Below, in pieces: positions 8,186-16,373 of a stretch of 38,584 nt of DNA; position 1 is the first letter of the stretch, and each line of letters opens with the position of its first letter. The translations under genes were made by a program, and so were the position numbers. Source of the DNA: Spirochaetota bacterium (GTDB taxonomy: Bacteria; Spirochaetota; UBA4802; UBA5550); NCBI GenBank assembly GCA_022709405.1, contig JAKLIV010000014.1, positions 1 to 38,584 on the forward strand. The letters are read 5' to 3'. A model generated the notes under the pieces. It saw only the letters and a list, made by a program, of their open reading frames with translations. It searched no databases and was not told the origin of the DNA.

Positions 8186-8206
8186 CCCCTCCCTTTCAGG
8201 GAGGGG
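8186..8206. repeat. GC-rich hairpin, REP-like palindromic element
   Basis: Perfect 8-base arms CCCCTCCC (8186-8193) and GGGAGGGG (8199-8206) surround a TTTCA loop. They are flanked on the left by a second C-rich run (8173-8183). Short hairpins of this composition often occur as dispersed intergenic repeats in bacterial genomes; that identity is inferred. On the minus strand its edge forms the purine-rich ribosome-binding site of mobB. Confidence 0.6.
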
Positions 8207-8300
8207 AGCAACTCATTTGTTCAACAAGTTGTACATCTCACCGAATAATCAACAAAAAAATGTATTGCGCGCCGGGCATTTCCGGTGACAATTGCACTTT

Positions 8301-8885
8301 ATGACAACAGTCAACAACGACATATGCGGATGCATAATAGCCGGCGGCAAGAGCAGGCGTTTCGGCGAGGACAAGGGACTTTACGTGTACCGCGGAAAGC
8401 CGATGATAGAGCACGTTTACGCGGCCATGAAAAACGAAATGGCCGACATCTTCATCTCCGGCGACGACGCATCCAAATATTCATTTCTCGGCCTTGAATC
8501 GATCCCCGACATCGTTCCCGGCAAGGGCCCCATCGCCGGAATATACAGCGCCCTGGTTCGCTGCAGAAAAAAGATATTCGCCGTTGCGTGCGACATGCCG
8601 TTTCTCGACAGCGGGCTCATGAGGCACATGATTTCGGCAAGCGACAGCCACGACGTGATAGTGCCCTTTATCGACGGGAATTACGAACCGCTCCACGCGA
8701 TTTATTCGCCGTCATGCGCGCAGCACATAAAGAAACTCATAGATCACGACGACAGAAGGATTATCCATTTTTTCGACAGCGTATCGGTCAGAAAAATTAC
8801 CGGAGACGAAATCCGCAGGTTCTGTGATCCGGAAAAAACGTTCAGGAACATCAACTACATCGAGGATCTGGACGAATCCATCTGA
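8301..8885 (+). CDS. mobA: Molybdenum cofactor guanylyltransferase MobA
   Basis: 194 residues from the ATG at 8301; a TTG nine bases upstream is also possible but unnecessary. It transfers GMP from GTP to molybdopterin. The nucleotide-binding signature A-G-G-K-S-R-R-F-G-x-D-K is at residues 14-25. G-K-G-P-I-A-G-I-Y-S-A-L and the metal-binding C-D-M-P-F-L match the family. Together with the divergent mobB it implies at least one MGD-containing molybdo- or tungstoenzyme elsewhere in the genome. Aldehyde:ferredoxin oxidoreductases use the cofactor without the dinucleotide. The 3' end overlaps the end of the convergent kinase gene by 31 bases. Confidence 0.93.
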   Translation: MTTVNNDICGCIIAGGKSRRFGEDKGLYVYRGKPMIEHVYAAMKNEMADIFISGDDASKYSFLGLESIPDIVPGKGPIAGIYSALVRCRKKIFAVACDMPFLDSGLMRHMISASDSHDVIVPFIDGNYEPLHAIYSPSCAQHIKKLIDHDDRRIIHFFDSVSVRKITGDEIRRFCDPEKTFRNINYIEDLDESI

Positions 8886-11800
8886 CCGCGGGGCAGCAGA
8901 CCCTGGACCAGCTCGGCCATCTGGTCGAGGGTATAGGGTTTCTTGATGACCGCGTCGAATCCGTAGTCCCGGTAATTGGACATCACCGGATCGTTGGAAT
9001 ATCCGCTCGATGCGACCACTTTTATCTCGCCGTCGATCTCCCTGATACGCGAGATCGCGTCCCGGCCGCCCATCCCTCCCGGTATGGTCAGGTCCATGAT
9101 TATCAGGTCGAACGGGGCCCCTTTCTTCTTCGCTCTCTCGTAAAGATCCAGCGCCCGGACCCCGTCGCCGGCGATCTCGACGTCCATGCCGAGCCGTTTC
9201 AGCATCCTCTCGCCCACGTCCTGGATGATCTTCTCGTCATCCATGAAAAGCACTTTTCCGGTAAAAGCGGTTTCGACCACGGGCTTCTCCTGCGGCCTGA
9301 CAGCGCCGCTCGACGCGGGAAGCAGCACCTCGAACGCCGCGCCTCCTCCGCCTTCGGACAAAACGCTTATGTGGCCGTCGTGCTTTCTGACGACGGAATA
9401 GCAGATCGAAAGCCCGAGTCCGTTTCCACCCGGCTTGGTGGTGAAAAACGGGTCAAATATTTTCGACAGGTTTTCAGGGGGAATCCCCGGTCCTTCGTCC
9501 CTGATCGTGATTTTAACATACCTTGACGCATTCAGGGGAGATAAGCCGCCGTCGTCATTCTCTACGTTTACGGCCGATACATGAACGATCCCGCCGCCGG
9601 GCATCGCCTGCACTGCGTTGATGACGAGGTTCTGGATAACCTGGCTGATCTGGCCCTCGTCGAAATCGCTGTTCCACAGTTCGTCGGGAATATCGAAATC
9701 CGCCTTGACGCTGGAGCCGCTCAGTACGAAATCCACCGTGTCCCTGAGGAGGTCGCGCACCGAGGCGGTCCTCTTCACCGGAGCGCCGCCCCTGGAGAAG
9801 GTCAGGAGCTGTCTCGTGAGGTCCGCCGCCCTTCCGGTCATCTTTTCTGCGTCCGACAGGTATTTGTAATGCTTTTCGCGCTTGTCCATGTCGAGCATGA
9901 CAAGGGAGATGTTGCCCACGATCGCGGTGAGGATGTTGTTGAAGTCATGCGCAATCCCTCCGGCGAACACTCCGAGGGATTCGATCTTCGAGGTCTTGAA
10001 TATCTCCTCCTCCATTTTCTTGCGCTGGGTAATGTCGTTCAGCACGAAAATCGCCCCTATCACCTCGTCCTTGCTGTTGCTTATCTCGGAAAATATCGGA
10101 AGGATGGATTTCCTCGAACCTTTTTTATCGATTAAAACGATGTCCTTCCCCAGGCCGAAATTGCTCGCTTTCTGGAACATCCCGCTGTTGAATCCTTTCA
10201 GCAGCTCGTCCAGGTCGGGGTTCTCGACATGAAGTATTTCGGATACATGCCTGTCGGCGGCGTCGAGATAGGCGTAACCGGTGATCCTCTCTGCAGCCCT
10301 GTTCATGATATCGATACGGCCGGAATTATCGACGGTAATGACTCCTTCCCCGATGGACTTGAGTGTGATCGACAGCTTTTCGGTTTCGCGAGCGAGCGTC
10401 TCGTTGATTTGCGCCATTTCGGCGTGAGCGATCTTCAACTCCTGGTTCACCGCCTCAACCTCGTCGTACTGGGTCTGAATTTCATGAAACTGCTGTTTGA
10501 TGACCTCATGGGCCCTTTTAATTTCGGATATGTCGGTTATCGTTGCAACCACTCCCCTGCGTCCCTGTACCGTTATCGGGGCTGCCGATATTATCACGCC
10601 GATCGATTCCCCCCTTGAAGTCAGCATCTCGGCCTCATACTGCGGCTCCACATCGTTCCCGGCCATCCGCTCACGGTATCGCGACAGCACCCTCTCACGC
10701 CCGCTGGGGGATTCAGGAAAGAACCCGGAAAGATGATGCGATACGAAATCATTCTCGCCGAATCCGGTCATCTTCATCATGCTTTTATTCACATACACGA
10801 CTATCTCGTCGATGACCATGATGATCCCTTCATGCGCGTTTTCGACCAGAGTCTTGTACTTTTCATCGGCTTCTTTGAGCGACTTGAGCGCGTTCTCCCT
10901 CTCGTTTCTGATGATGTTCATCCTGTCCGCTATGCCGAGAGACAGAAGGATGACCATGAAACCTGAGCCCGCATGATAGCCCCACGTGATCATTTCCGAA
11001 TATGGTATGACTCCGAAGATGCTGAGGATTTTAAAGATGACGCCGATTATCATGATGATCCATGACGAGAAATAGTACCGCGCGGTTCGCGAACCCTTGA
11101 AAAGCATCATGACGGACACGATCAGATACAACAACATGACAAGGGCCATCAGCCACATAGAGAGCTGGGTCATGAAGTGGTAGTCGAAAAAGAATACAAA
11201 AACAAGGGACATCAGGCTGGCGGCCATAAAACCGATAAGTACCCGGTCCATGATCGGAATATATTCCATTGTATTGAGAAAATTTCTCGTGAAAAGCAGG
11301 CTGAAATAGCAGCTTATAAAAATGCTGAATGGATTCATGTAATTGGCGAACACCGGGGCGTCGGGCCACAGCAGCTGGAAGGCGAAACCGTACTGGACCA
11401 TTGATGTCAGGATGTAGACAACCAGAAGCAGGCCCAGATATACATACGCTTTGTCCCTGACCGAGAAAAAAATAAACGTATTGTAAAAGGCGAGCCCGAT
11501 AAAAATCCCGTACAGAATAAACATGATCATCAATTCCCGCGTAATGCTATCATTGAAAGCAAACGGGTTCCTGGCGTTGAGCCTCACGGGTATAGAACCG
11601 GTTGAAGAAAGAGACAAATAATAGGTGCGCTTTCCCGGCCTTTCAACAAGCGGGAAGAGAAAATTCCTGTATTCCATGGGACGGGTGTTGAAATTCGTCC
11701 TGTCTCCGGTATGTATGACGCCATATCCGCTTCCGGATGGAATATAAATGCTGATATTATCAATATGAGGATACCCGTATTCAAGCAGCCAGGGCACATC

Positions 11801-12154
11801 ATTCTTCGTACGATTTTCTGTTTCAAGCCTGATCCATATGACGTCTCTGCTGTATCCGAAGGTGAGACCTTCATGGCCTTTTCCGGTGAATCGGGATTGG
11901 AAAACCGGAGAACTCACTTCTTCGATGGTCAAATTACGCGAGCGGTCGATGTAATAGCTGATTTTCGCCTCGATGTTCCGGTTTTCCAGATCGGTGTCAA
12001 TTATCACCGGCGCAGCGGAAAGGCCTCTGACAAGCGATACGGCAAGAACAATAACTCCCAAAAAAACGATATGATTATTTCTTTTTATATTGATCATATG
12101 GAAGACCGGAAAAGCGATTAAAAACCGAACTTCGCTCATACTATATACGAGCAT
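8855..12154 (-). CDS. 7TMR-DISM-type hybrid sensor histidine kinase with PAS domains and receiver
   Basis: 1099 residues from the first ATG. A later ATG (residue 21, ~12094) starts directly at a signal-peptide-like run (I-V-F-L-G-V-I-V-L-A-V-S) and is equally plausible. Order: secretion signal; extracellular beta domain of the 7TMR-DISM type (~55-195, with W-I-R-L and Y-Y-L-S-L); seven membrane segments (~208-415); PAS (~430-545); coiled coil (~548-592); second PAS (~594-710). HisKA follows with His736 in G-I-A-H-D-F-N-N, then HATPase (~830-950, N-A-V-Q-A-M-P and D-E-G-P-G-I-P) and a C-terminal receiver with phospho-acceptor Asp1021. No DNA-binding output is attached, so a phosphorelay partner is expected. 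The ligand is unknown. Confidence 0.9.
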   Translation of the reverse strand: MLVYSMSEVRFLIAFPVFHMINIKRNNHIVFLGVIVLAVSLVRGLSAAPVIIDTDLENRNIEAKISYYIDRSRNLTIEEVSSPVFQSRFTGKGHEGLTFGYSRDVIWIRLETENRTKNDVPWLLEYGYPHIDNISIYIPSGSGYGVIHTGDRTNFNTRPMEYRNFLFPLVERPGKRTYYLSLSSTGSIPVRLNARNPFAFNDSITRELMIMFILYGIFIGLAFYNTFIFFSVRDKAYVYLGLLLVVYILTSMVQYGFAFQLLWPDAPVFANYMNPFSIFISCYFSLLFTRNFLNTMEYIPIMDRVLIGFMAASLMSLVFVFFFDYHFMTQLSMWLMALVMLLYLIVSVMMLFKGSRTARYYFSSWIIMIIGVIFKILSIFGVIPYSEMITWGYHAGSGFMVILLSLGIADRMNIIRNERENALKSLKEADEKYKTLVENAHEGIIMVIDEIVVYVNKSMMKMTGFGENDFVSHHLSGFFPESPSGRERVLSRYRERMAGNDVEPQYEAEMLTSRGESIGVIISAAPITVQGRRGVVATITDISEIKRAHEVIKQQFHEIQTQYDEVEAVNQELKIAHAEMAQINETLARETEKLSITLKSIGEGVITVDNSGRIDIMNRAAERITGYAYLDAADRHVSEILHVENPDLDELLKGFNSGMFQKASNFGLGKDIVLIDKKGSRKSILPIFSEISNSKDEVIGAIFVLNDITQRKKMEEEIFKTSKIESLGVFAGGIAHDFNNILTAIVGNISLVMLDMDKREKHYKYLSDAEKMTGRAADLTRQLLTFSRGGAPVKRTASVRDLLRDTVDFVLSGSSVKADFDIPDELWNSDFDEGQISQVIQNLVINAVQAMPGGGIVHVSAVNVENDDGGLSPLNASRYVKITIRDEGPGIPPENLSKIFDPFFTTKPGGNGLGLSICYSVVRKHDGHISVLSEGGGGAAFEVLLPASSGAVRPQEKPVVETAFTGKVLFMDDEKIIQDVGERMLKRLGMDVEIAGDGVRALDLYERAKKKGAPFDLIIMDLTIPGGMGGRDAISRIREIDGEIKVVASSGYSNDPVMSNYRDYGFDAVIKKPYTLDQMAELVQGLLPRGQMDSSRSSM

Positions 12155-12238
12155 CCAGGTTCTTCAAGATAAAAATCAGTCGAAAAGCCCTCCAGAAAAA
12201 AAATATTGAACCAGATCGTTTCAATCATGTAAAATTAA

Positions 12239-12267
12239 TTGCCATGCCGGAGAAAATGCTTTACAAT
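12239..12267 (+). promoter_or_regulatory. Sigma70-type promoter of purF
   Basis: TTGCCA (12239-12244), a 17-base spacer and TACAAT (12262-12267) form a near-consensus promoter. Transcription would begin around 12274. That leaves only ~14 bases before the first purF ATG (12288) and ~53 before the second (12327). Confidence 0.7.
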
Positions 12268-12287
12268 AGTAAAACCGGTCTCTAAGC

Positions 12288-13778
12288 ATGTTTGGGTGCG
12301 ATAATCAATCCATTCCGGATATCCAGATGGACAATACCGATATTTCAGAGCATTATAACGACGGAAAACCTCGTGAAGAGTGCGGCATCTTCGGCATCTA
12401 CGGGAATCCCAGAGCCGCCAACCTGACCTATCTGGGCCTGTATACGCTCCAGCACCGGGGCCAGGAATCTGCAGGAATAGCCTCATCGGACGGGGAACAC
12501 ATCTACCGCTACGCCGGAATGGGGAAAGTGCTGGATATATTCACCGAAGAGCATATTAACAATCTGGGCGGCCACATGGCGATCGGCCATAACCGCTACT
12601 CGACCACCGGCTCGTCATATCTTCGCAACGCCCAGCCTTTCAGGGCCACCTCCATCCTGGGGCCGATCGTCCTGGCCCACAACGGCAACCTCACCAACGC
12701 CGGAGCGATCAGGTCAGACCTCGAAGACCGGGGGCACATATTCCAGACGACGATCGATTCCGAGGTAATCGTGCACCTCATGGCGCGGTCGGGGATGAGG
12801 GACTTCAGCGAGGCCCTGATCTACGCGCTTGCCAGGGTCAAGGGAGCCTACTCGCTGCTGATCATGAACAGGGACGTGATATATGCGGTGCGCGACCCCC
12901 ATGGATTCAGGCCGCTGGTCCTCGGCAAGCTGGGTGACTCGTATGTCGTCGCGTCCGAAACATGCGCATTCGACATCATCGACGCCCGGTACATCCGCGA
13001 GGTGGAGCCGGGAGAGATGATCGCCATATCCGCCTTCGGGATCAAATCGTATTATCCCTTCGAAAAAAAACGGGAATCGCTGTGCGTTTTCGAGTACATA
13101 TATTTTTCCCGGCCCGACAGCATGATCTTCGGCGAATCGGTGCACGACATGCGCATCGAGATGGGCCGCATGCTGGCGCGCACCGAGCCGGTCGAGGCGG
13201 ACATCGTTGTCCCGATACCCGACTCCTCGGTATCGGCGGCGATAGGGTACGCGCGCGAGGCCGGCATCCCCTACGAGATGGCGATGATCAGGAGCCACTA
13301 TATCGGCCGCACGTTCATCGAGCCACAGCAGAAAATCAGGGACTTCGGGGTCAAGATAAAATTCAACGTGGTCAAGTCAAGCGTCACAGGCAAGCGCGTG
13401 GTGCTTGTCGACGATTCCATCATGCGCGGCACGACCATGCGCAAGATCATCAAGATGTTCAGAAACGCGGGCGCGACAGAGGTTCACGTGCGCATCGCAT
13501 CCCCCCCCACCAGGTTCCCGTGCTTTTACGGGATCGACATCCCCACCCACAAGGAGCTGATAGCCTCGACCCACACGATAGAGGAGATCAAAAAGTACCT
13601 GCGCGTGGATTCGATCTCGTACATGACGATCGAGACCATGCTAAAATCGATCAACAGGCCGGGTAAAAAATTCTGCACAGCGTGTTTCGACGGAGACTAT
13701 CCCTCGGAGCTCGACGGATGCACCGAGGACAACCAGAAGTATCTCTTCGAAGACTGCGGGATGAACGAATATTACTGA
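12288..13778 (+). CDS. purF: Amidophosphoribosyltransferase (4Fe-4S type)
   Basis: 496 residues from the first ATG. It catalyses the first step of purine synthesis, making phosphoribosylamine from PRPP and glutamine. The N-terminal nucleophile Cys32 (E-E-C-G-I-F-G-I) would be exposed by propeptide removal. The PRPP loop V-L-V-D-D-S-I-M-R-G-T-T is at 372-383. Cys266, Cys412, Cys463 and Cys466 (F-C-T-A-C) fit the four cluster ligands of the Bacillus-type enzyme. No good ribosome-binding site precedes 12288. The in-frame ATG at 12327 would shorten the propeptide from 31 to 18 residues, closer to known lengths, and is a real alternative. The next gene follows after nine bases. Confidence 0.95.
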   Translation: MFGCDNQSIPDIQMDNTDISEHYNDGKPREECGIFGIYGNPRAANLTYLGLYTLQHRGQESAGIASSDGEHIYRYAGMGKVLDIFTEEHINNLGGHMAIGHNRYSTTGSSYLRNAQPFRATSILGPIVLAHNGNLTNAGAIRSDLEDRGHIFQTTIDSEVIVHLMARSGMRDFSEALIYALARVKGAYSLLIMNRDVIYAVRDPHGFRPLVLGKLGDSYVVASETCAFDIIDARYIREVEPGEMIAISAFGIKSYYPFEKKRESLCVFEYIYFSRPDSMIFGESVHDMRIEMGRMLARTEPVEADIVVPIPDSSVSAAIGYAREAGIPYEMAMIRSHYIGRTFIEPQQKIRDFGVKIKFNVVKSSVTGKRVVLVDDSIMRGTTMRKIIKMFRNAGATEVHVRIASPPTRFPCFYGIDIPTHKELIASTHTIEEIKKYLRVDSISYMTIETMLKSINRPGKKFCTACFDGDYPSELDGCTEDNQKYLFEDCGMNEYY

Positions 13779-13787
13779 GGCAGGGAC

Positions 13788-14957
13788 ATGAACAACACTG
13801 TCCGCTTCATGGTTTTCATCTGTTTCGCGATCACGTTCTACAGCCTGATGAACTTCTACTTCATCAGAAAACACAGCAACGTGATGGCGCTCCGCTCCCT
13901 GCCCGGGATCCTCTTTCGCCTGGCGCTGGTCACGATCATCCTCACCCCGGTGGCGACGATCGTCTTCACCATGAACGAGCTCCCATACTGGGCGGCCCTC
14001 ACCGGGTTTACAGGCTACAGCTGGATGGCTTTTCTGTTCCTGTTCCTGGTAATCCACGGTACCGCCGACATAGCTCTCTTCGCCGCCGAAAAAGCGGGCA
14101 TCGCCCCCTCGAAAGCCACGGCCCGAACGGTGTTCGCAGCCACCCTTGCAATAAGCGTTTCGGTGATGATTTACGGATTTCACGAGGCCGGCGATATCGG
14201 GGTCGAACGGATAACCATACCGACCCTGAAACTCGATCCCGGATCGGCCAGGGTGCGGCTCGTCCAGATCAGCGACGTGCATTTCAGCCCGATAATCAGC
14301 ACGCGGACCGCCGAAAAAATATGCTCGCTCGTTTCGAAAGAGCGGCCTGATCTCATTGTGTCGACCGGCGACCTGCTCGACCGCGCCATCAGGAACAGCG
14401 ATGAAGTGACCGCTGTGATGAAGGGACTCTCCGCGCCCGGCGGCAAGTTCGCGGTAACCGGCAACCACGAGTTCTATTCAGGCATGGAATACAGCGAAAA
14501 TTTCACGAAAAGGGCGGGATTCACCCTGCTGCGCAACGAATGGGCCATGACCGGGAGCGGCATCGTCATCGCGGGCGTGGACGACCCTGCGGGAGAGCAT
14601 TCAGGGATCAGGCCCGACAGGACCGAAGCCGAGATGCTCTCATCAGCTCAGCGCGGCCCCTATGTGATTTTATTGAAGCACCAGCCGAAGGTCGCCCGTG
14701 AAAATACCCGACTGTTCGACCTTCAGCTTTCGGGCCACACCCATGGCGGCCAGATATTCCCTTTCACCGCGCTGGTCAGAATCGCGTTTCCGTTCATCTG
14801 CGGCATGTATCATATCGACGAGGGAACGGACCTTTACGTGAGCAGGGGTACCGGGACCTGGGGCCCTCCCATACGTTTCCTGGCGCCGCCGGAGATTACG
14901 GTCATCGACCTGGTGCCGGCCGAAACAAATCCTCAAAGAACCGCCGTGAAACGCTGA
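13788..14957 (+). CDS. Membrane-anchored metallophosphoesterase (YkuE-like)
   Basis: 389 residues. Four N-terminal hydrophobic segments (~5-25, 40-62, 68-98, 113-130) precede a calcineurin-type phosphoesterase domain (~150-380). Metal-site motifs are all present: I-S-D-V-H-F (Asp163, His165), S-T-G-D-L-L-D (Asp195), T-G-N-H-E-F-Y, K-H-Q-P, and S-G-H-T-H-G-G-Q. This arrangement is typical of YkuE-like proteins and some lipid A-precursor (UDP-diacylglucosamine) hydrolases. The substrate cannot be read from the sequence. It lies nine bases after purF with AGGCAGGGA ahead of the start, and probably shares its transcript. A terminator follows directly. Confidence 0.88.
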   Translation: MNNTVRFMVFICFAITFYSLMNFYFIRKHSNVMALRSLPGILFRLALVTIILTPVATIVFTMNELPYWAALTGFTGYSWMAFLFLFLVIHGTADIALFAAEKAGIAPSKATARTVFAATLAISVSVMIYGFHEAGDIGVERITIPTLKLDPGSARVRLVQISDVHFSPIISTRTAEKICSLVSKERPDLIVSTGDLLDRAIRNSDEVTAVMKGLSAPGGKFAVTGNHEFYSGMEYSENFTKRAGFTLLRNEWAMTGSGIVIAGVDDPAGEHSGIRPDRTEAEMLSSAQRGPYVILLKHQPKVARENTRLFDLQLSGHTHGGQIFPFTALVRIAFPFICGMYHIDEGTDLYVSRGTGTWGPPIRFLAPPEITVIDLVPAETNPQRTAVKR

Positions 14958-14979
14958 AAAAGCCCAATATAGGCTTTTT
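14957..14979 (+). terminator. Terminator after the purF-phosphoesterase unit
   Basis: AAAAAGCC (14957-14964) pairs with GGCTTTTT (14972-14979) around a seven-base loop and ends in T residues. It starts on the stop codon of the phosphoesterase gene. Confidence 0.75.
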
Positions 14980-14993
14980 GACAATAAAAATAC

Positions 14994-15023
14994 TTGACGT
15001 AGCGGGGATTCTTTTTTTAATAC
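14994..15023 (+). promoter_or_regulatory. Promoter of tRNA-Trp
   Basis: TTGACG (14994-14999) and TAATAC (15018-15023) are separated by 18 bases. The expected start near 15030 lies about ten bases before the mature tRNA. Confidence 0.65.
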
Positions 15024-15040
15024 ACACACGATTCATATAC

Positions 15041-15113
15041 AGGTGACTAGCTCAATTGGTAGAGCAGCGGTCTCCAAAACCGCAGGCTGGGGGTTCGAGT
15101 CCCTCGTCACCTG
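15041..15113 (+). tRNA. tRNA-Trp (anticodon CCA)
   Basis: The acceptor AGGTGAC pairs with GTCACCT. The anticodon stem GCGGT/ACCGC encloses CTCCAAA, giving anticodon CCA. The T loop is TTCGAGT. The discriminator is G, as usual for tRNA-Trp. CCA is not encoded. The gene stands alone between its own promoter and terminator, rather than beside secE/nusG as in many bacteria. Confidence 0.96.
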
Positions 15114-15119
15114 CATGAT

Positions 15120-15151
15120 AAAAAGGCGGGGTTGCACGACCCCGCCTTTTT
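15120..15151. terminator. Strong bidirectional terminator
   Basis: Twelve-base perfect arms, AAAAAGGCGGGG (15120-15131) and CCCCGCCTTTTT (15140-15151), have T runs on both strands. It ends the tRNA-Trp transcript on the plus strand and can end the epimerase gene (15191-16180) on the minus strand. Confidence 0.9.
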
Positions 15152-15190
15152 ATGCTTCGGCATGGCGGAATCCCCCTCCATGGCTCAATT

Positions 15191-16180
15191 TCATTTCTTT
15201 TTGATATACCCGTTCCCGATGAACCAGTCAAGAGCCTTCCCGATCGATTGCCTGATCGGAGTCTGGGGCAGTCCCAGTTCATTCACCGCCTTTGAGCAGT
15301 CGTACCACTCCTGCAGTTTGCCGATACGCACCTCTGACGCGGTGACCACGGGCGGCCTTTTGGTGATAAAGGCGCCCAGCTCGAACAGGTACCCCGTGGC
15401 AACGGCTAAATGATACGGTATCTTGATGCGCGGCGGTTTTACCCCCGCTATCTCGGCTATCAGGTTGAAGTATCCTGAAACCGTCATGTTCTGGTTTCCG
15501 AAAAGATACCGTTCACCCACCCTTCCTTTCTTCGCCGCGAGAATATGGCCCCGCGCGACATCCTCAACGTCTATGATGTTCGTCCCGCCTTCGATATATC
15601 CGGGCATCTGGCCCGTGGCAATGTCGATGATCATCTGTCCCGAGGGGGTCGGCTTGATGTCGCGCACGCCGATAACCAGCGTAGGGTTCACTATCACGAC
15701 AGGCAAACCCATCGGGACAAACTTTCTCGCCTCGACCTCGGCCAGGTACTTCGAAATCGAGTAGTGGTCCCCGGATTTCCAGTGATTGAATTCCGCGCTC
15801 TCGTCGGCAGGCACCGGGCCGTGCGCGCCCATCGTATTATTTGTGCTCGTGTACACCACCTTCTGCACTCCCGCGTCGAGTGCGGCTTTCATCGACGTCT
15901 TTGTGCCCTCGACATTCACCTCGTAAGGCAGTTTTTTATCGGGTACCCAGTGCGCGAAAAACGCGGCTGTATAATAAAGCGTGTCGCAGCCTTTGAGTGC
16001 CTTTTTCACGGAGTCGCCTTCGCGGATGTCGCCGTAGGCGATCTCCACGTCAAGGCCGTTTATGTTTCGGGTATCACTGGTCTTTCTTGCAAGAACTTTC
16101 ACCTCCTCGCCGTCCTTGAGCAGTTCTCTGACAATTGCCGAACCCATGAACCCGGTTGCACCGGTAACAAGTTTTTTCAT
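15191..16180 (-). CDS. HpnA-like NAD-dependent epimerase/dehydratase
   Basis: 329 residues from the ATG at 16180, chosen because GGAGGAG lies just upstream on the minus strand; an earlier in-frame codon at 16198 lacks this. It is an extended short-chain dehydrogenase. The Rossmann motif G-A-T-G-F-M-G is at residues 6-12, the conserved G-D-I-R near 50, and the catalytic Y-S-I-S-K near 140. The N-terminal V-T-G-A-T-G-F-M-G-S-A-I-V-R-E-L-L and the overall spacing resemble the hopanoid-associated sugar epimerase HpnA and dihydroflavonol reductase-like proteins. No hopanoid synthesis genes lie beside it, so the substrate is open. A 9-base inverted repeat (16232-16252) overlaps its likely promoter. 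Confidence 0.82.
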   Translation of the reverse strand: MKKLVTGATGFMGSAIVRELLKDGEEVKVLARKTSDTRNINGLDVEIAYGDIREGDSVKKALKGCDTLYYTAAFFAHWVPDKKLPYEVNVEGTKTSMKAALDAGVQKVVYTSTNNTMGAHGPVPADESAEFNHWKSGDHYSISKYLAEVEARKFVPMGLPVVIVNPTLVIGVRDIKPTPSGQMIIDIATGQMPGYIEGGTNIIDVEDVARGHILAAKKGRVGERYLFGNQNMTVSGYFNLIAEIAGVKPPRIKIPYHLAVATGYLFELGAFITKRPPVVTASEVRIGKLQEWYDCSKAVNELGLPQTPIRQSIGKALDWFIGNGYIKKK

Positions 16181-16231
16181 CGCACTCCTCCAGCACAAAG
16201 GTGTCGAAATTCCCTCTTGCCGATTACACTA

Positions 16232-16252
16232 TGACAAAATCGCATTTTGTCA
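16232..16252. promoter_or_regulatory. Perfect 9+3+9 inverted repeat, candidate operator
   Basis: TGACAAAAT (16232-16240) and ATTTTGTCA (16244-16252) are perfect inverted arms around CGC. On the minus strand the right arm holds a TTGACA (16249-16254) that can act as the -35 of the epimerase gene, with TAGTGT 16 bases on as a weak -10. A protein bound here would cover that promoter. The divergent LytTR kinase gene starts 122 bases to the right and may share the site. The binding protein is unknown. Confidence 0.55.
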
Positions 16253-16373
16253 AATGCTTTTAACTAAACCGGAAAACCGATTCCATCCGGCACCATTCAC
16301 CTCATGCTATTTACCTAAATGGATTGACAGGGTTAAAAATACAGATACCATTCGTTCAATACGAGTCCGGCCC

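Noticed and set aside
16062..16373. Upstream extension of the LytTR kinase
   Set aside because: It overlaps the epimerase gene antisense and lacks protein character; the lipoprotein signal begins at 16374.
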